Assembly: GCF_000699445.3 (NCBI RefSeq)
Contig: NC_067200.1
Coordinates: forward strand, 4,604,950-4,668,949
Source of the DNA: Schistosoma haematobium
Taxonomy: Eukaryota; Platyhelminthes; Trematoda; Strigeidida; Schistosomatidae
Direction of reading: 5' to 3'
DNA: 64,000 nucleotides
Below, piece by piece: positions 32,336-42,404 of this stretch (its first letter is position 1; each line of letters opens with the position of its first letter). The notes under the pieces are model-generated. The model had not been told where the DNA came from. It saw only the letters and a program-made list of their open reading frames with translations, and did no database searches. Made by a program: the position numbers and the translations under genes.

Positions 32336-32550
32336 TGTCACTTCTGTATATCGAATCTATGTGGTCCGGGATGAAAGAGTTTTTACGACCATATCATGGC
32401 TCGAGAGGTGGACTATTATGGAGTCATATGGATGAGTTCCTCTGCCCTATGCATTATGATTCCAGAACCTCCGAACCTCTTTCTAGCCTTGAAAAGTTTC
32501 TAAACCATATAGAAGAATTGTATTCACTTTAATTATTTGGTTCTGTATGA
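32330..32550 (+). pseudogene. Merlin transposase C-terminal fragment
   Basis: YIESMWSGMKEFLRPYHGSR, then GGLLWSHMDEF, CPMHYDSRTSEPLSSLEKF and LNHIEELYSL to a stop. It holds the third catalytic Glu region only. The 5' neighbour is an RTE-A tail. Confidence 0.75.
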
Positions 32551-32890
32551 CATACGATATTCTTGTATTAAACATGAACATGAATTTGGCTTAGCATGCG
32601 ATTTTGTTATATATGTGATTTCATCCGAATTATTAATCAAAATGAGTGTACAATCAATATATAAATGTGTGTATTTTCGACTAGGATCGTCGTGTATTTG
32701 GGGGTTAGTAAATCTTCACTTAAACCAGTCTTTGTGTTCTTAATTTCGTGTCGTGGGAATTGCAGAGGTCCCTCACTTCGAGCGTTTCCGGCACAACAAT
32801 AAGCGACGACCAGATATAACAAGTAGCATTCAACTGACAAGTTATAACAATTGACGACTGGGATTTCGGAAAAATTGACAAGTTATAACA

Positions 32891-33350
32891 CAAACATAAA
32901 TTGCATATGATATAGACTCATTTAAACTGAAAGCGTAATTGTAAAATATTTGTTAGAATTCAGCGAATACTTGTAAGACTAATCAAACATTAGGCACTAA
33001 TCATTCAATATAAGTATCTCATTGCTACAGAAGGCCAGTTGCTACCCGAGTAACCTAAGATAAACAGTTCAGACTATATAGTTCAGTGATGTAAGTTAGA
33101 ACCACAGAGGGAGCATTAATTCCTTCAAGAATGAGAATACGCGAAGCTGATGAGAATACATAGTTTTCTGCCGACTGTCTTTAGTCACTTAGAATGTTGT
33201 GTATTCATGATAACTTTTTTTATCTTAATCATTGATAGTTTACATTAGTGATTAAACTTCAAAGAAAACCAATGAATTGGTCATCCCCAAAAATTTTCAT
33301 CAACAATTTATATTTAGAATGAAGATTTTTTGAGATTGTAACAAATTTAG
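32891..33350. other. Unassigned AT-rich sequence
   Basis: No recognised content. Confidence 0.4.
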
Positions 33351-33354
33351 TGTT

Positions 33355-33560
33355 TGAATTCATGAATCGATCTAAGTTGGACTATGTTTGAAAACGTCGA
33401 AGCACGTGGCTACCACTTCTGAGTTCGAGACCCACGTACAGGATCGTGGATGTGCACTACTAAGGAGTCCCATACTAGGACGAAAAGGCCATCTAGTGCT
33501 TCCAGGTTTTCCATGATTATCTAGCCTAAATCGACTCATGAACTCAACCATGAAAACTTA
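33355..33560 (+). repeat. SINE-B copy with inverted 5' extension, degenerate
   Basis: Left part (TTGAATTCATGAATCGATC..AAGTTGGACTATG..GAAAACGTCGAAGCAC) is the inverted 3' end. Then ACTTCTGAGTTCGAGACCC is the B-box region and a hammerhead follows with core CTAAGGA and GAAAAGG. Damaged in two core positions. Confidence 0.65.
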
Positions 33561-34035
33561 TATTCGGTTTTAGAAAAATTGTTAAAATAAAAATCTCGTT
33601 ACATCACGAACTATATTAGTTGGGTAATTTACAGTTGATAAATACGTTCAACAATTAATCTAATTCATTAAAAAAACCCAGAATACTCAGGTTAATTAAT
33701 TGTAGCAACCATTTATAAACCCGTTTTCTCTTATTCAATATGTGTATATTTTTCTCTTAATTCAACACACACTGCCAAACTGCAATAACTGATCGATGAT
33801 ATACAAATATAAACTGGTTGATTTGATTACTTGTAAGTAGTATAAATCCCATTAGAAAACTTTCATCATAAGTCTAATACATTTTGTTAGTAAACTGTGT
33901 AGAATGCATAATTCATTTATTAGATTATAACTCAATATTTAAAAAGAAGGTTAAATGGTTGTAAAAAAACGGTTTATAATAGTTCAAAGAATCTTCCAGA
34001 GGATTTCAAGAATACTAAATCAGAAGTAACTTGTA
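33561..34035. other. Unassigned AT-rich sequence
   Basis: No recognised content. Confidence 0.4.
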
Positions 34036-34038
34036 TTA

Positions 34039-34458
34039 TGTTGGGGATGTTAGATCCCCAGAACTCACTTAGTAAATACCTTATTTTTGTAATTCTATTT
34101 CAAAAGTTGGACTTTTTTGTTTTCGCGCGAAAAGTCCTCTTTCCACCTTTATGTCGTATTTCCCAATTGAAAGGATCTTAAACGCTATTACTTCGTTCTA
34201 TCTTTTAGTATGTTATTTTGTAACGCTTTCCAAGGACAATCTTCTGCTATATATATATATATACTCTTGATTTGTGCTTGTTGTTGTTCGTGCTTTTGAC
34301 TGCTTGTAGAATATATTTCCCTTTTCCGAATTTAGACTTCTCTCTCTGGTTAGCGGGGCTGGTACGTGTCGCAATAGTTAGCTTATCCGTTTATTGTGTC
34401 ACAGAATCTTCGTTCCCTTCTCAAATTAGGTGAACTCGTAATCTCTCCAAACAAAGCA
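34039..34458 (+). mobile_element. Solo LTR, family L3
   Basis: TGTTGGGGATGTTAGATCC at the left and CAAACAAAGCA at the right, 420 bases. (TA)n at 34246-34263 lies where a TATA box is expected and TTTTCGCGCGAAAAG is a notable palindrome. Mate copies at 18525-18939 and 62371-62648. Confidence 0.7.
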
Positions 34459-34654
34459 TAAAGTTTTTCGTAGAAAAAGGAAATTTAACACTTAAACTAA
34501 CCTCTATAACTAGATCAATATACATTTTATTCTTGTAAGTGTTTAATAACATAGTTACCTTGTTAAAAAAAATTTTTATAGATATACGGAATGTAACGAC
34601 CAAACCTCAATTATATGATCTGAATATAAAAACGATCCAACAAAGTAAGATTTA

Positions 34655-34944
34655 AAGCTATTAGTCCCTTCGAAAAATTTCGATAGTGTAATAAGAAGAC
34701 GAAGATTATCAAAACTTTGTGATGATGTATTAGCGCAAGACATTTCAAACAATCAGACCATATATAATATACTTGTTAAGAACATTTATACGTGAAAATA
34801 AAAGGTAAACTAGACTAGAAATGGAGGATAAGATGAGAAAAGTATAATAAAGATTAAAGAATAATAATGGCTCAATCAAACGATCCATTCTTAGAAGACC
34901 AACGTGAACAGATCAATCAATACCTTACTTATTATAGTTATTGC
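34655..34944 (-). mobile_element. Penelope-like element, 3' UTR part, inverted
   Basis: Matches the inverted 3' end at 35960-36110 in order: AGACGAAGATTATCAAAAC, GCGCAAGACATTTC, ACTTGTTAAGAACATTTATA, GTGAAAATAAAAGG.AACTAGAC. It stands upstream of a plus-strand Penelope coding fragment, with an LTR in between, so the layout mirrors the palindromic element at 35.9-37.2 kb. Confidence 0.6.
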
Positions 34945-35340
34945 TGTTATATCTATAAGCTTAGGTTCTTAATATACCGCATATAACTTGAGCACTCGAA
35001 TTCTATAACCGCCAAAGTCGCAAAATAACAAGATAGTAGGAAGCTGGGTAAAATGCTTGTTGGATAAGTATCAAAATGTACAGAAAATTATGGGTATTTA
35101 TAGATATTAGCGTTAATTATATCAACATTATAATTCAAGCAATCTGCGAAAAGGCATGTCATGCTACTAACCAATAGTAGCATGTCACGTTGATATTCTA
35201 GAAAGCTCCATCGCGTTCTGATTGGATGGAACTCTTCGGCTCCTTTAGAGCCTCTGGAGGCTCCGTCGTAGTTTTCGTAAGCCATCTCAATAATTGCCCC
35301 GTGCAATACAAACGGAGTTTGACAAGGTGTCTATTTAACA
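34945..35340 (-). mobile_element. Solo LTR-like repeat, family L2, inserted in a Penelope element
   Basis: Minus strand begins TGTTAAATAGACACCTTGTC and ends GATATAACA, 396 bases, with TATA-like CTATAAATACCC. Penelope-derived sequence lies on both sides. The best 5-base target duplication is not evident, so age or later changes are likely. The mate copy is at 930-1277. The 72-residue frame on it is incidental. Confidence 0.65.
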
Positions 35341-35540
35341 GGCTTGATCGTATTTTGTACAAATGACGCCGTTGGTGATAGTGTCAGGTTATTTAATAAA
35401 ACATTAATAGAAAATGGCTATCCTCCTAAATACATGAATAGATGGAAAGTTCATGGTACAGTGAGACCTACTATAGCTTTGAGAGAGTAAAAGACTGTCT
35501 ACATCACCTTACCATTTAAAGGTGATTTAAACAGCCTGTG
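35341..35540 (+). pseudogene. Penelope-like element, RT-to-GIY-YIG linker fragment
   Basis: Frame LFNKTLIENGYPPKYMNRWK, then TVYITLPFKGDLNSL aligns with LLTDALINNGYPLKFINRWK and VYITLPFRGDTNSL of the element at 36323. A stop lies between (after ALRE). The sequence ends sharply at 35540, where a Smalpha fragment begins at its ribozyme cleavage point. Confidence 0.7.
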
Positions 35541-35695
35541 CTAGATTCCACTGCTAACTACTATCTATCTTTGCTTATAAAGCTTGTGACTTCAGGCAAT
35601 ATCGAAGCAGTTCGCAAAAGATGTACATATGCTAATAATAGACTGATCAATTACAGTCCTAAATAACAATAAGAAGATACAAGTAAAACAACACT
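35541..35695 (+). repeat. Smalpha SINE 3' part starting at the hammerhead cleavage site
   Basis: Begins CTAGATTCCACTGC, equal to the base just 3' of the predicted hammerhead cut in other copies (GTC/CTGGATTCC). It continues with the tail (ACTATCTATCTTTGC, TTATAAAGCTTGTGACTTC, ACTGATCAATTACAG) to AACAACACTAAG. The upstream bases are Penelope sequence. Confidence 0.75.
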
Positions 35696-35807
35696 AAGTT
35701 AATATACTACTGTTTGTAATAGTGTTAGTAGTAGTATGTTCAATAGGATAATTGTGTTATATTCATAGAGAAGTTGTACATTTTCCTTTCATATTTATTG
35801 TCTTAAA

Positions 35808-35808
35808 A

Positions 35809-35855
<47 letters not shown>
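35808..35855. repeat. (AAT)n microsatellite
   Basis: About 15 AAT/ATA triplets, ending in a variant unit ATGATAATAATC. It gives the poly-Ile in a spurious plus-strand frame. Confidence 0.9.
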
Positions 35856-35857
<2 letters not shown>

Positions 35858-35955
35858 TAATAATCGAATTTTGTGTGCATGTACAGAGGTTTATACCTTT
35901 TAAGAAATATCTTTTCACAAATAGAAGGTACAATGAGAACCGTAATTCTATTTCG

Positions 35956-37233
35956 ATAATCCAATGAGAAGATGTAGTTTATCAGAATTATGTGATATAA
36001 TTGCGCAATACATTTCGAACAATCTGATCACACATCATCTACTTGTTAAGAACATTTATATATGTAAAATTAAAAGGTCAACTAGACAGGTTAAGGGTAA
36101 GTCATAACAAAGGAAAAAATATTAAAGTACACAAAAACAAATGTGATTACCATTCTGGATAGTAAATCAGTACTATCAGGGTAGGTTAAGTGTACGGACA
36201 AATTGTTTTTTAACACATAAAGGGGGTTTCAATTTTCGTATAGCCAAGGCTTCAATAAACCTTAGTATACGTCCTTGAAGGCTTTTGTACAACACAACAA
36301 ATGCTGATTTGATATCAACCTTATGACTCGTCTCAATCAAATGCTTCGCAATCGTATTTGTACTAGTGATACTATTGAACTAGAGATGAAGTTGTTGACT
36401 GATGCGTTAATCAATAATGGTTACCCTTTGAAGTTCATAAACCGCTGGAAGGGTTGCAATATGACTAGACCTATGATGCTTCTGGCACCCAAAAAGCGAG
36501 TTTATATTACGCTACCATTCAGAGGTGACACAAATAGTCTCATATTGAAACAGAGACTTAAATTAGCTATCAACCGGACATTTTATGCAGCCCAACTTGT
36601 CATTATCGAAAAGACAAGGTCTATGTTTCACCAAAAGGCCAAACAGCACGAAAACGATTGTGTCACATCCCATTATGTCTATAAATTTACATGTATGTCT
36701 AGAAGCACGTACGTAGGGAGGAGCAATCGTGATTTGCAATTAAGGGCGGGTGAACATATACCAAAATGGTTGCAAAACCAGATGAATTCCAATAGTGAAA
36801 TAAGATCACAGGATAGACAGACATCATCATCCATTGCGAAACATTTGATTGAGACGAGTCATAAGGTTGATATCAAATCAGCATTTGTTGTGTTGTACAA
36901 AAGCCTTCAAGGACGTATACTAAGGTTTATTGAAGCCTTGGCTATACGAAAATTGAAACCGCCTTTATGTGTTCAAAAACAATTTGTGCTTACACTTAAC
37001 CTACCCTGATAGTACTGATTTACTATCCAGAATGGTAATCACATTTGTTTTTGTGTACTTTAATATTTTTCCTTTGTTATGACTTACCCTTAACCTGTCT
37101 AGTTGACCTTTTAATTTTACATATATAAATGTTCTTAACAAGTAGATGATGTGTGATCAGATTGTTCGAAATGTATTGCGCAATTATATCACATAATTCT
37201 GATAAACTACATCTTCTCATTGGATTATCGTAA
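35956..37233 (+). mobile_element. Penelope-like element with terminal inverted arms
   Basis: The segment 35956-36350 is the reverse complement of 36845-37233 (arms about 390 bases). The arms hold the coding end and 3' UTR of the element (CGATAATCCAATGAGAAG at the outer edge). Between the arms only the unique N-side of the ORF remains. Inverted 5' copies are known for Penelope-like elements. The arms look almost identical, so the event is recent or conversion keeps them alike. Confidence 0.8.
36323..37009 (+). CDS. Penelope-like element GIY-YIG endonuclease region (open, 5'-truncated)
   Basis: A 228-codon open frame holding the C-terminal part of a Penelope-like polyprotein. The first half (residues 30-80: NNGYPLKFINRW, VYITLPFRGD) is the linker after the reverse transcriptase. 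Residues 118-215 form a GIY-YIG nuclease: HYVYKFTC for the GIY strand, TYVGRS for the YIG strand, RAGEH with the conserved basic/His area, SSIAKHL, and the Glu in RFIEALAIRKL followed by PPL. The reverse transcriptase itself is absent, so it is not an autonomous element. The start Met lies in the inverted arm and is unlikely to be a natural start. The frame is free of stops, unlike other transposon frames here. Confidence 0.8.
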   Translation: MTRLNQMLRNRICTSDTIELEMKLLTDALINNGYPLKFINRWKGCNMTRPMMLLAPKKRVYITLPFRGDTNSLILKQRLKLAINRTFYAAQLVIIEKTRSMFHQKAKQHENDCVTSHYVYKFTCMSRSTYVGRSNRDLQLRAGEHIPKWLQNQMNSNSEIRSQDRQTSSSIAKHLIETSHKVDIKSAFVVLYKSLQGRILRFIEALAIRKLKPPLCVQKQFVLTLNLP

Positions 37234-37454
37234 TTCTATTTATTGGATCATCTGACTACTTTCATGATTAACTTCATACACGTATATGAGATGATTATTA
37301 CTATTATTATTAAATTACATCTTATTTATTTGTATTTTCATACTCTTATCCAATAAATAATGTTTTTTTTTCTTTTCACAAATAAACTCCTCTCTAGATC
37401 TCTTTGATCTCTAAAACACATATTATTATTCATTTTATATTACACAAGCTAGCG
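37234..37454. other. Unassigned AT-rich sequence
   Basis: No recognised content. Confidence 0.4.
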
Positions 37455-37634
37455 GCTATTAAGGATTGGTAGCTAAGGGGATAACGTAATGTCATTTGAA
37501 GCGAGCGGTACTGAATTCAAGTTTAGGAGCGAAGATCAGCTCTAAGATTTAGGCATATCCAGCTGACGAGTCCCAAAAAGAACGAAACGCATGCCCTGGA
37601 TTCTACTGCTAGATGCCAACCATCTTTGGTTACA

Positions 37635-37676
<42 letters not shown>
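37455..37676 (+). repeat. Smalpha-like SINE ending in a (TTA)n tail
   Basis: tRNA-like head (TAGCTAAGGGGATAACG, then a degenerate B box ACTGAATTCAAG), hammerhead region and CACTGCT-like 3' side (CTACTGCTAGATGCC, AACCATCTTTGGTTAC), then at least 12 TTA/ATT triplets at 37637-37675. The usual tail of the family is replaced by the microsatellite. Confidence 0.7.
37550..37612 (+). ncRNA. Hammerhead (Smalpha type), core kept but stems damaged
   Basis: Stem I ATCCAG/CTGGAT is intact, core CTGACGA and GAAAC are intact. Stem II GTCC/GAAC has one mismatch, and stem III (ACGC against ATGC) has lost its closing pair. Probably weak or inactive. Confidence 0.5.
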
Positions 37677-37737
37677 GTGTCTTTATATCGAATTCCCGTT
37701 ATTAGATGATCATCACTTAGTATATATTGATTGAGAT

Positions 37738-38270
37738 TACTTACTTAATTACTTACGCCTGTTCCCACTCGTGCAGAAGTATAGGCTAGCCACCAGCTTT
37801 CTCCATCCAACTCTGACCTGGGAAATGTTTTCCATTTGCTATTCGTCTTTTTCATATCAACTTCCGTTTCCCAACGTAGTGTGTTCTTTGGTCTCCCTCT
37901 TTTCGATTTCCATTCAGAATTCCAAGTTAACGCTTGCATTTGATGCAGTTTGATGATTTCCGCACTGTATATCCTATCCACCTCCATCGTATTTCCATAA
38001 TTTTCTATCCAGTTGGAAGCTGGTTCGTTCTTTCCCACAACAGATTGTTGTTGATGGCATCCGGCCTACGGTCATTGAGTTTCTCATAAAGACAATTGTT
38101 TATAAACACATCTGCATCAGATCCTGCTTGTTGATCAATGGTGCTATCTATATATGATAACTGAAAGTTTCGATATTTTTTTAGAGTTTGTCCATCAACT
38201 GTGATTGTGATGGTGTTCATCGTGCTGTAATTTGTGATGTTGTTTTTTCCATTGATTGTGATCACATAAT
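37738..38270 (-). pseudogene. RTE-A LINE C-terminal part, inverted
   Basis: Minus-strand frames give YIDSTIDQQAGSDADV, then [13 protein letters not shown], and after a frameshift [33 protein letters not shown] and WWLAY-like end, followed by the AGTAAGTAATTAAG tail. Same order as in the copies at 24.0 and 48.0 kb. Confidence 0.75.
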
Positions 38271-38540
38271 TAACAAAGTGATTAAAGGTGAAATGAAAAC
38301 ATCTCCATAGATATCATAACGAGAAATTCTAAGCATACAAAAATATGTTCTGAAAAGATCAAATGATAAAGTGGGTATATTCAAAATGTACATTAAGATT
38401 TGAACATTTGCCAGATATGAATCTTTCACAATAATACATCGGTAGTTATTGTTATGAGATACTAAATATCAAAGGGAGGTAATTTACTTTTTATTCCCAT
38501 TCATTTGTTATCCGTAATTATTATCATTATAATGTATTCC
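38270..38540. other. Unassigned AT-rich sequence
   Basis: No recognised content. Confidence 0.4.
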
Positions 38541-38916
38541 ATAAGGTAGTATTATCAAGCAATTTGCATTGATCACTATGCAAAGGCCTGTCTATTAATT
38601 ACTAAACCCTTCATTCACAGCTACATCTGGCTAAATCTTGTACAAATGTTGTTTTATATTTTATGGTACGTTGTGGTCTGTCTGGTTGATATATAAACCC
38701 GGTATGTTTGAAATAAATGATTCATATCGCACAGGCTGAGATTGGTGTTCTGGACTTAACCAGCTGGGCTAGGCGGAAAGCAGGATCAATCAGGACTCTA
38801 GGCTGCTCGTACGTGTTTTATGCGTCACTGGTTAGATCGATAATTCCCTGCTCTCTGATTGGCGGTATCGTTGCGTTACCCAATATACTGGGCACACAGG
38901 TTCGTAAGTTATAACA
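38540..38916 (+). mobile_element. Solo LTR-like repeat, family L1 (best copy)
   Basis: TATA region TTGATATATAAACCCGG, AAATAAATGATTCATATCGC (possible poly-A signal), CAGCTGGGCTAGGCGG, GACTCTAGGCTGCTCGTACG and a TAAGTTATAACA end. The 65-residue frame is by chance. Confidence 0.7.
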
Positions 38917-39235
38917 AACATGCAGCTGAACAATTTGAAAACCAACTACTATTAAGTATATAATTATTAGTTACTATGAAGTTAACCCTTTTTCTATGTT
39001 ATGTAGATAGCTAAAACTTAATTCATGATATATCAGTACTTGTTGAAACGTTTGGCGATAAATTACTAGTCAGTAATTAGACTATGCCTTTTTTCGTAAA
39101 ACAAAGTGTTTAATTCTTGGTTGAAACATAATTCCTATTAAAACAGAGCAAGCACAACGAGGTTTGTAGAATAAAACGAATTTCTTAGTTTATTTCACGG
39201 TTTCTCAACAACTATTCACATTTCAGGATTCACAC

Positions 39236-40100
39236 ATTTATGCCTGTTACACCCAATGGAGCATAGGAAGCCGACCAGCATTCTCCAACTCAATCTGTCC
39301 TGGACCTTCCTTTCTAGTTCCATCCAATTCTTGTTCATTTTTCTCATGTCTATCTCCATTTCTCGACCTAATGTGTTCTTTCGTCTTTCACTCCTCCTTT
39401 TACCTCGAGGATTCCAAATGACGGCTTGCCTCGTGACGCAGTTCAGTGCTTACCTCAATGTTTGTCATATCTACCTCCAGCGCATCTTCTTGATTTCTTC
39501 CTCCACTGGGATTTGGTTTGTTCTCTCCCAAAGTAGGTTGTTGCTGATAGTGTCTGGTCAACGGATCTGAAGTATTTTGTATAGACAACTGTTAATAAAC
39601 TTTTGTATCTTGTGGATGATGGCTTACGTATTTCTCCAGGTTTACGCCTCATACAGTACAACTGTCTTGATATTTGTATTGAAAATTCTGACCTTGGTGT
39701 TGGTTGACAGTTGTTTTGCGTTCCAGATTATCTTCAGTTGTAAATATGCTGCTCTTGCTTTACCGATCCGCGCCTTCACATCTGCATCAGATCCACCGTG
39801 TTCATCAATGATGCTGTCCAAATATGTAAAGGTCTTTATATTCTCTACAGCTTCTCTGTCAAGTTTGATTCAATTGGTGCATGCTGTGTTGTATCGGAGA
39901 ATCTTGCTTTTCCTTTTTGTGCATGTTGAGACCTGATGCTGCTGAGACTGCTCCTACATTGGTTGTCTTCTCCTGCATATGTTGTCGCGTATATGATAGA
40001 AGAGCTAGATCATCTGCAAAGTCTAGATCGTCCAGCTGCATGCTAGTTGCCCACTGTATCTCGTACTTGCCCCCAAATGTTGACGTCTTCATGATATAGT
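39236..40100 (-). pseudogene. RTE-A LINE, RT palm to C-terminus, inverted
   Basis: Minus strand: MQLDDLDFADDLALLSYTRQ carries the FADD catalytic box of reverse transcriptase (about 40025). It continues through a DEHGGSDADVKAR region, an IWNAKQLS-like part, [12 protein letters not shown] and a WRMLVG-like end before the ACAGGCATA end. Frameshifts separate the pieces. The plus-strand frames of 104 and 119 residues are antisense images. Confidence 0.8.
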
Positions 40101-40862
40101 CAAATCATATATATATCCAAATAATAAATGAAGTGTGTTTCTTCTTTTTCTTTTTTTTTCTTTAATTTCTCAAAGTGGATAACTTTCTATTATTGTTGAT
40201 TACCGTTTGTCATAACCGCAGCATATCAACAAAATTAGAATAAATATTATGTTTTGTTTATTTTTTTAAATTGTTTTATATCATTTCATTTCATTCTTGT
40301 AATTTACAAAAGGAAAAAAAAGAAAGAAAAGTAGAAAAAAAGAGAAAAAAGAAAGAAAAATAAGAAAGAAACAACATCATCATTTGATAGAATAACTTAC
40401 ATAACAATAATCATAAGGTAATAAATATGTATAAATGAAATTGTAAATTTTCTTTTGTTCTCAATTATCCGCATATCCGTATTTAATGATGGTGAAAAGA
40501 AAGAAATGAAACTCTTGATTACATCATAATAATAATAATAATGTTTTAGCCGTTTTAAATGTCTTCAACTTCAAATATAATGTATAATATTTCTTTCATG
40601 TCGGGTCCTCCAGCTGTCACTGTGTGTGTGTGTGTGTGTGAATTACTCGTTTTTTTGTTTGTTTGTGTGCTCTGTTACCATGATTCACATACACACGAAC
40701 ATACTTCATATTGATCAATCTTATACTTTAGTTTCTTTCTTTATTATATTAGAAAATAATTAATTACTTAAAGAAAAACTATCTAAACAATCAACAACAA
40801 TGAAGATATATAGGCAATAATGTAGAAATAAAACTATGATATGAAAATGATTTTTTTAAATA
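40101..40862. other. AT-rich sequence with poly-purine and (GT)n tracts
   Basis: A-rich purine block at 40308-40370 (AAAGAAAAG units), short (AAT)n near 40528 and (GT)n at 40621-40640. No gene seen. Confidence 0.5.
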
Positions 40863-40865
40863 AAT

Positions 40866-41042
40866 CTTTTTGAGGTAGGATTGTGGATGTGTATTATTGA
40901 GGAGTCCAACAATAGGACGAAACAGTCATCCAGTTCATTCAGGTTTTTGATGATGATCTAGCTTCAATTGACTCATGATCTTAACTAATAAAAAATTACT
41001 ATCCAAAAAGTTCCTTCTGATATTAATCAACATATGCTTATA
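40866..41042 (+). repeat. SINE-B 3' part, upstream member of a split head-to-tail pair
   Basis: Starts GAGGTAGGATTGTGGATGTG, then a damaged hammerhead (TTGAGGA), the 3' end, and the junction CTTCTGATATTAATCAAC, ATATGCTTA. The family sequence resumes with CATACTCACTAGTGACTGG at 41543 after an insertion. Confidence 0.7.
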
Positions 41043-41543
41043 GTATCGGTTATTATGTTAAGCCAATATACTTTATTCTAACTTTTGGACAGCCCAATCT
41101 ATTCATTCTACTTGAGTCATATTTTGACCTTGTTAATTATTCGCTTATCAATCTTGACTGTTTTTATATGAGCGCTTAGGTGTGTGTACATTTCTTATCC
41201 CATTACACATCACATGTCTGTAACTTTTGTGTAACTATAAGTATTGATTAACGCTTGGTTAAATAAGAGTTGGCTTACAAGCCATCTCCACTCTGCGTCG
41301 TTTCTCTTCTCTCTATTCCATTCGCTTCATATACAAAATATGTGTATTCGAAAGTCCATTCTCGTTATTCGACTTATTTAATTCCGTCATTGACTGAAGC
41401 GAATAAAGTCGATGATTATATACGAGGATAGGCGATAACAAACATTCATACGATCTAATTGGATTCAGATCTTAGGCCACTAAAGTGGGGAGCCCTTTCG
41501 ATAACATAGTCCGATCTGAATCACGACAAAATAACGGGCCCTA
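41043..41543. mobile_element. LTR-like insertion inside a SINE-B tandem junction
   Basis: About 500 bases separate the two SINE parts. The insert has LTR-like character: ATAAGAGTTGGCTTACAAG, CTCTGCGTCGTTTCTC, ATTCGACTTATTTAATTCC, then GGATAGGCGATAACAAACA. A segment after 41453 (TCTAATTGGATTCAGATCTT, GGGGAGCCCTTTCG) could be the start of an internal region. The family (perhaps BEL/Pao) cannot be named from this alone. Confidence 0.45.
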
Positions 41544-41915
41544 CATACTCACTAGTGACTGGTCTGAAGAGGTATTTCATGGAGTCCTAGTGAGAAGCAG
41601 TGACCAGTGGAGTTCAACCGAGTCTGTTGTGAGATAGTAACTCACTGAAGACAATGGTGGATGTGTCGCTCAATTTCGTAGATTCGTTGAAGTTAGAGAT
41701 TAACAAAGTTGGATACCAACAAGCTCAGTAGTCTAGACGTTAAGCGCTCGCGCTTGAGACCGGTAGGTCCTGGATTCGAATCTCATGAGGTTGGATCGTG
41801 GATGAGCACTGCTGAGGAGTCCCACAATAGGATTAAACAGCCGTCCAGTACTTTTAGGTTTTCCATGGTGGTCTAGCTTTAATTGACTTATGATCTCAAC
41901 TATTAAAAAACAAGA
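41544..41915 (+). repeat. SINE-B copy, full length
   Basis: ACTCACTAGTGACTGGTCTG (5' end), GTGACCAGTGGAGTTCAACC, GTGTCGCTCAATTTCGTAG, tRNA-like head (AGTAGTCTAGACGTTAAGCG, B-box GGATTCGAATCTC), hammerhead, and the 3' end CAATTGACTTATGATCTC-like. Hammerhead core CTGAGGA is kept but GAAA is TAAA, so it should be inactive. Confidence 0.8.
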
Positions 41916-42034
41916 TTATTAAATAATTATTCATTAAAATTATACAATTTTGAATTTCATGTGGTAAAAGTAACTCCTTGAAGATTATAAATTTAATTTA
42001 ATGACATGTATCAACTAATGTGAAACTCATGCTG

Positions 42035-42330
42035 AAAACCTCTTATCAATTATATGCAAAGATGGATAGTGGCTAGTAGTGGAATCCAGGAAGCGCAACA
42101 CTTTGTCCTATTTGGGACTTGTCAACCTGATGTACCTATATCTTAGAGCTGATATTCATTATGGGACTCGAGCCCAGTACTGTTCATTTCAAACATCATC
42201 GCGTTATCCACTCAGCTACTGAGTCCTACTGATAGCAACTTGCTAAGGCGATGGGGTGAAGTTTAAATTCACTTGATATTGTCTACCTAAATCTTCCCAT
42301 TGATGTTTAGGACCGCAATTGTCTATAATC
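42035..42330 (-). repeat. Smalpha-like SINE, inverted
   Basis: Minus strand runs from the tail segment (CCTAAACATCAATGGGAAG) to the head (AGTAGCTGAGTGGATAACGCG, ACTGGGCTCGAGTCCC), the hammerhead (GGTTGACAAGTCCCAAATAGG, then CAAAG instead of GAAAC) and CACTACTAGCCACTATCC. The core is broken. Confidence 0.75.
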
Positions 42331-42404
42331 ATTTAAAATAAAATTAACAATAATAATATACCATAAATATTAAATAATTTAGCTTATTTATATATTTGAG
42401 TAGT

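Larger units (their letters stand above)
32038..32890 (+). mobile_element. Gypsy-type LTR (family L4) split by RTE-A/Merlin insert
   Basis: 32038-32100 begins TGATAGAAAGAAAAGTCAATT like the 3' LTR at 45573. The LTR resumes at about 32552 (ACGATATTCTTGTATTAAAC, TTGGCTTAGCATGCGATTTTG) and continues to GACAAGTTATAACA at 32849 or its repeat at 32890. The same order is in the LTRs of the element at 43.7-45.7 kb. The middle is occupied by a LINE piece and a Merlin piece. Confidence 0.65.

Noticed and set aside
40621..40640. (GT)n run as a regulatory Z-DNA element
   Set aside because: Only about 10 units in an otherwise repeat-rich area; nothing links it to a gene.
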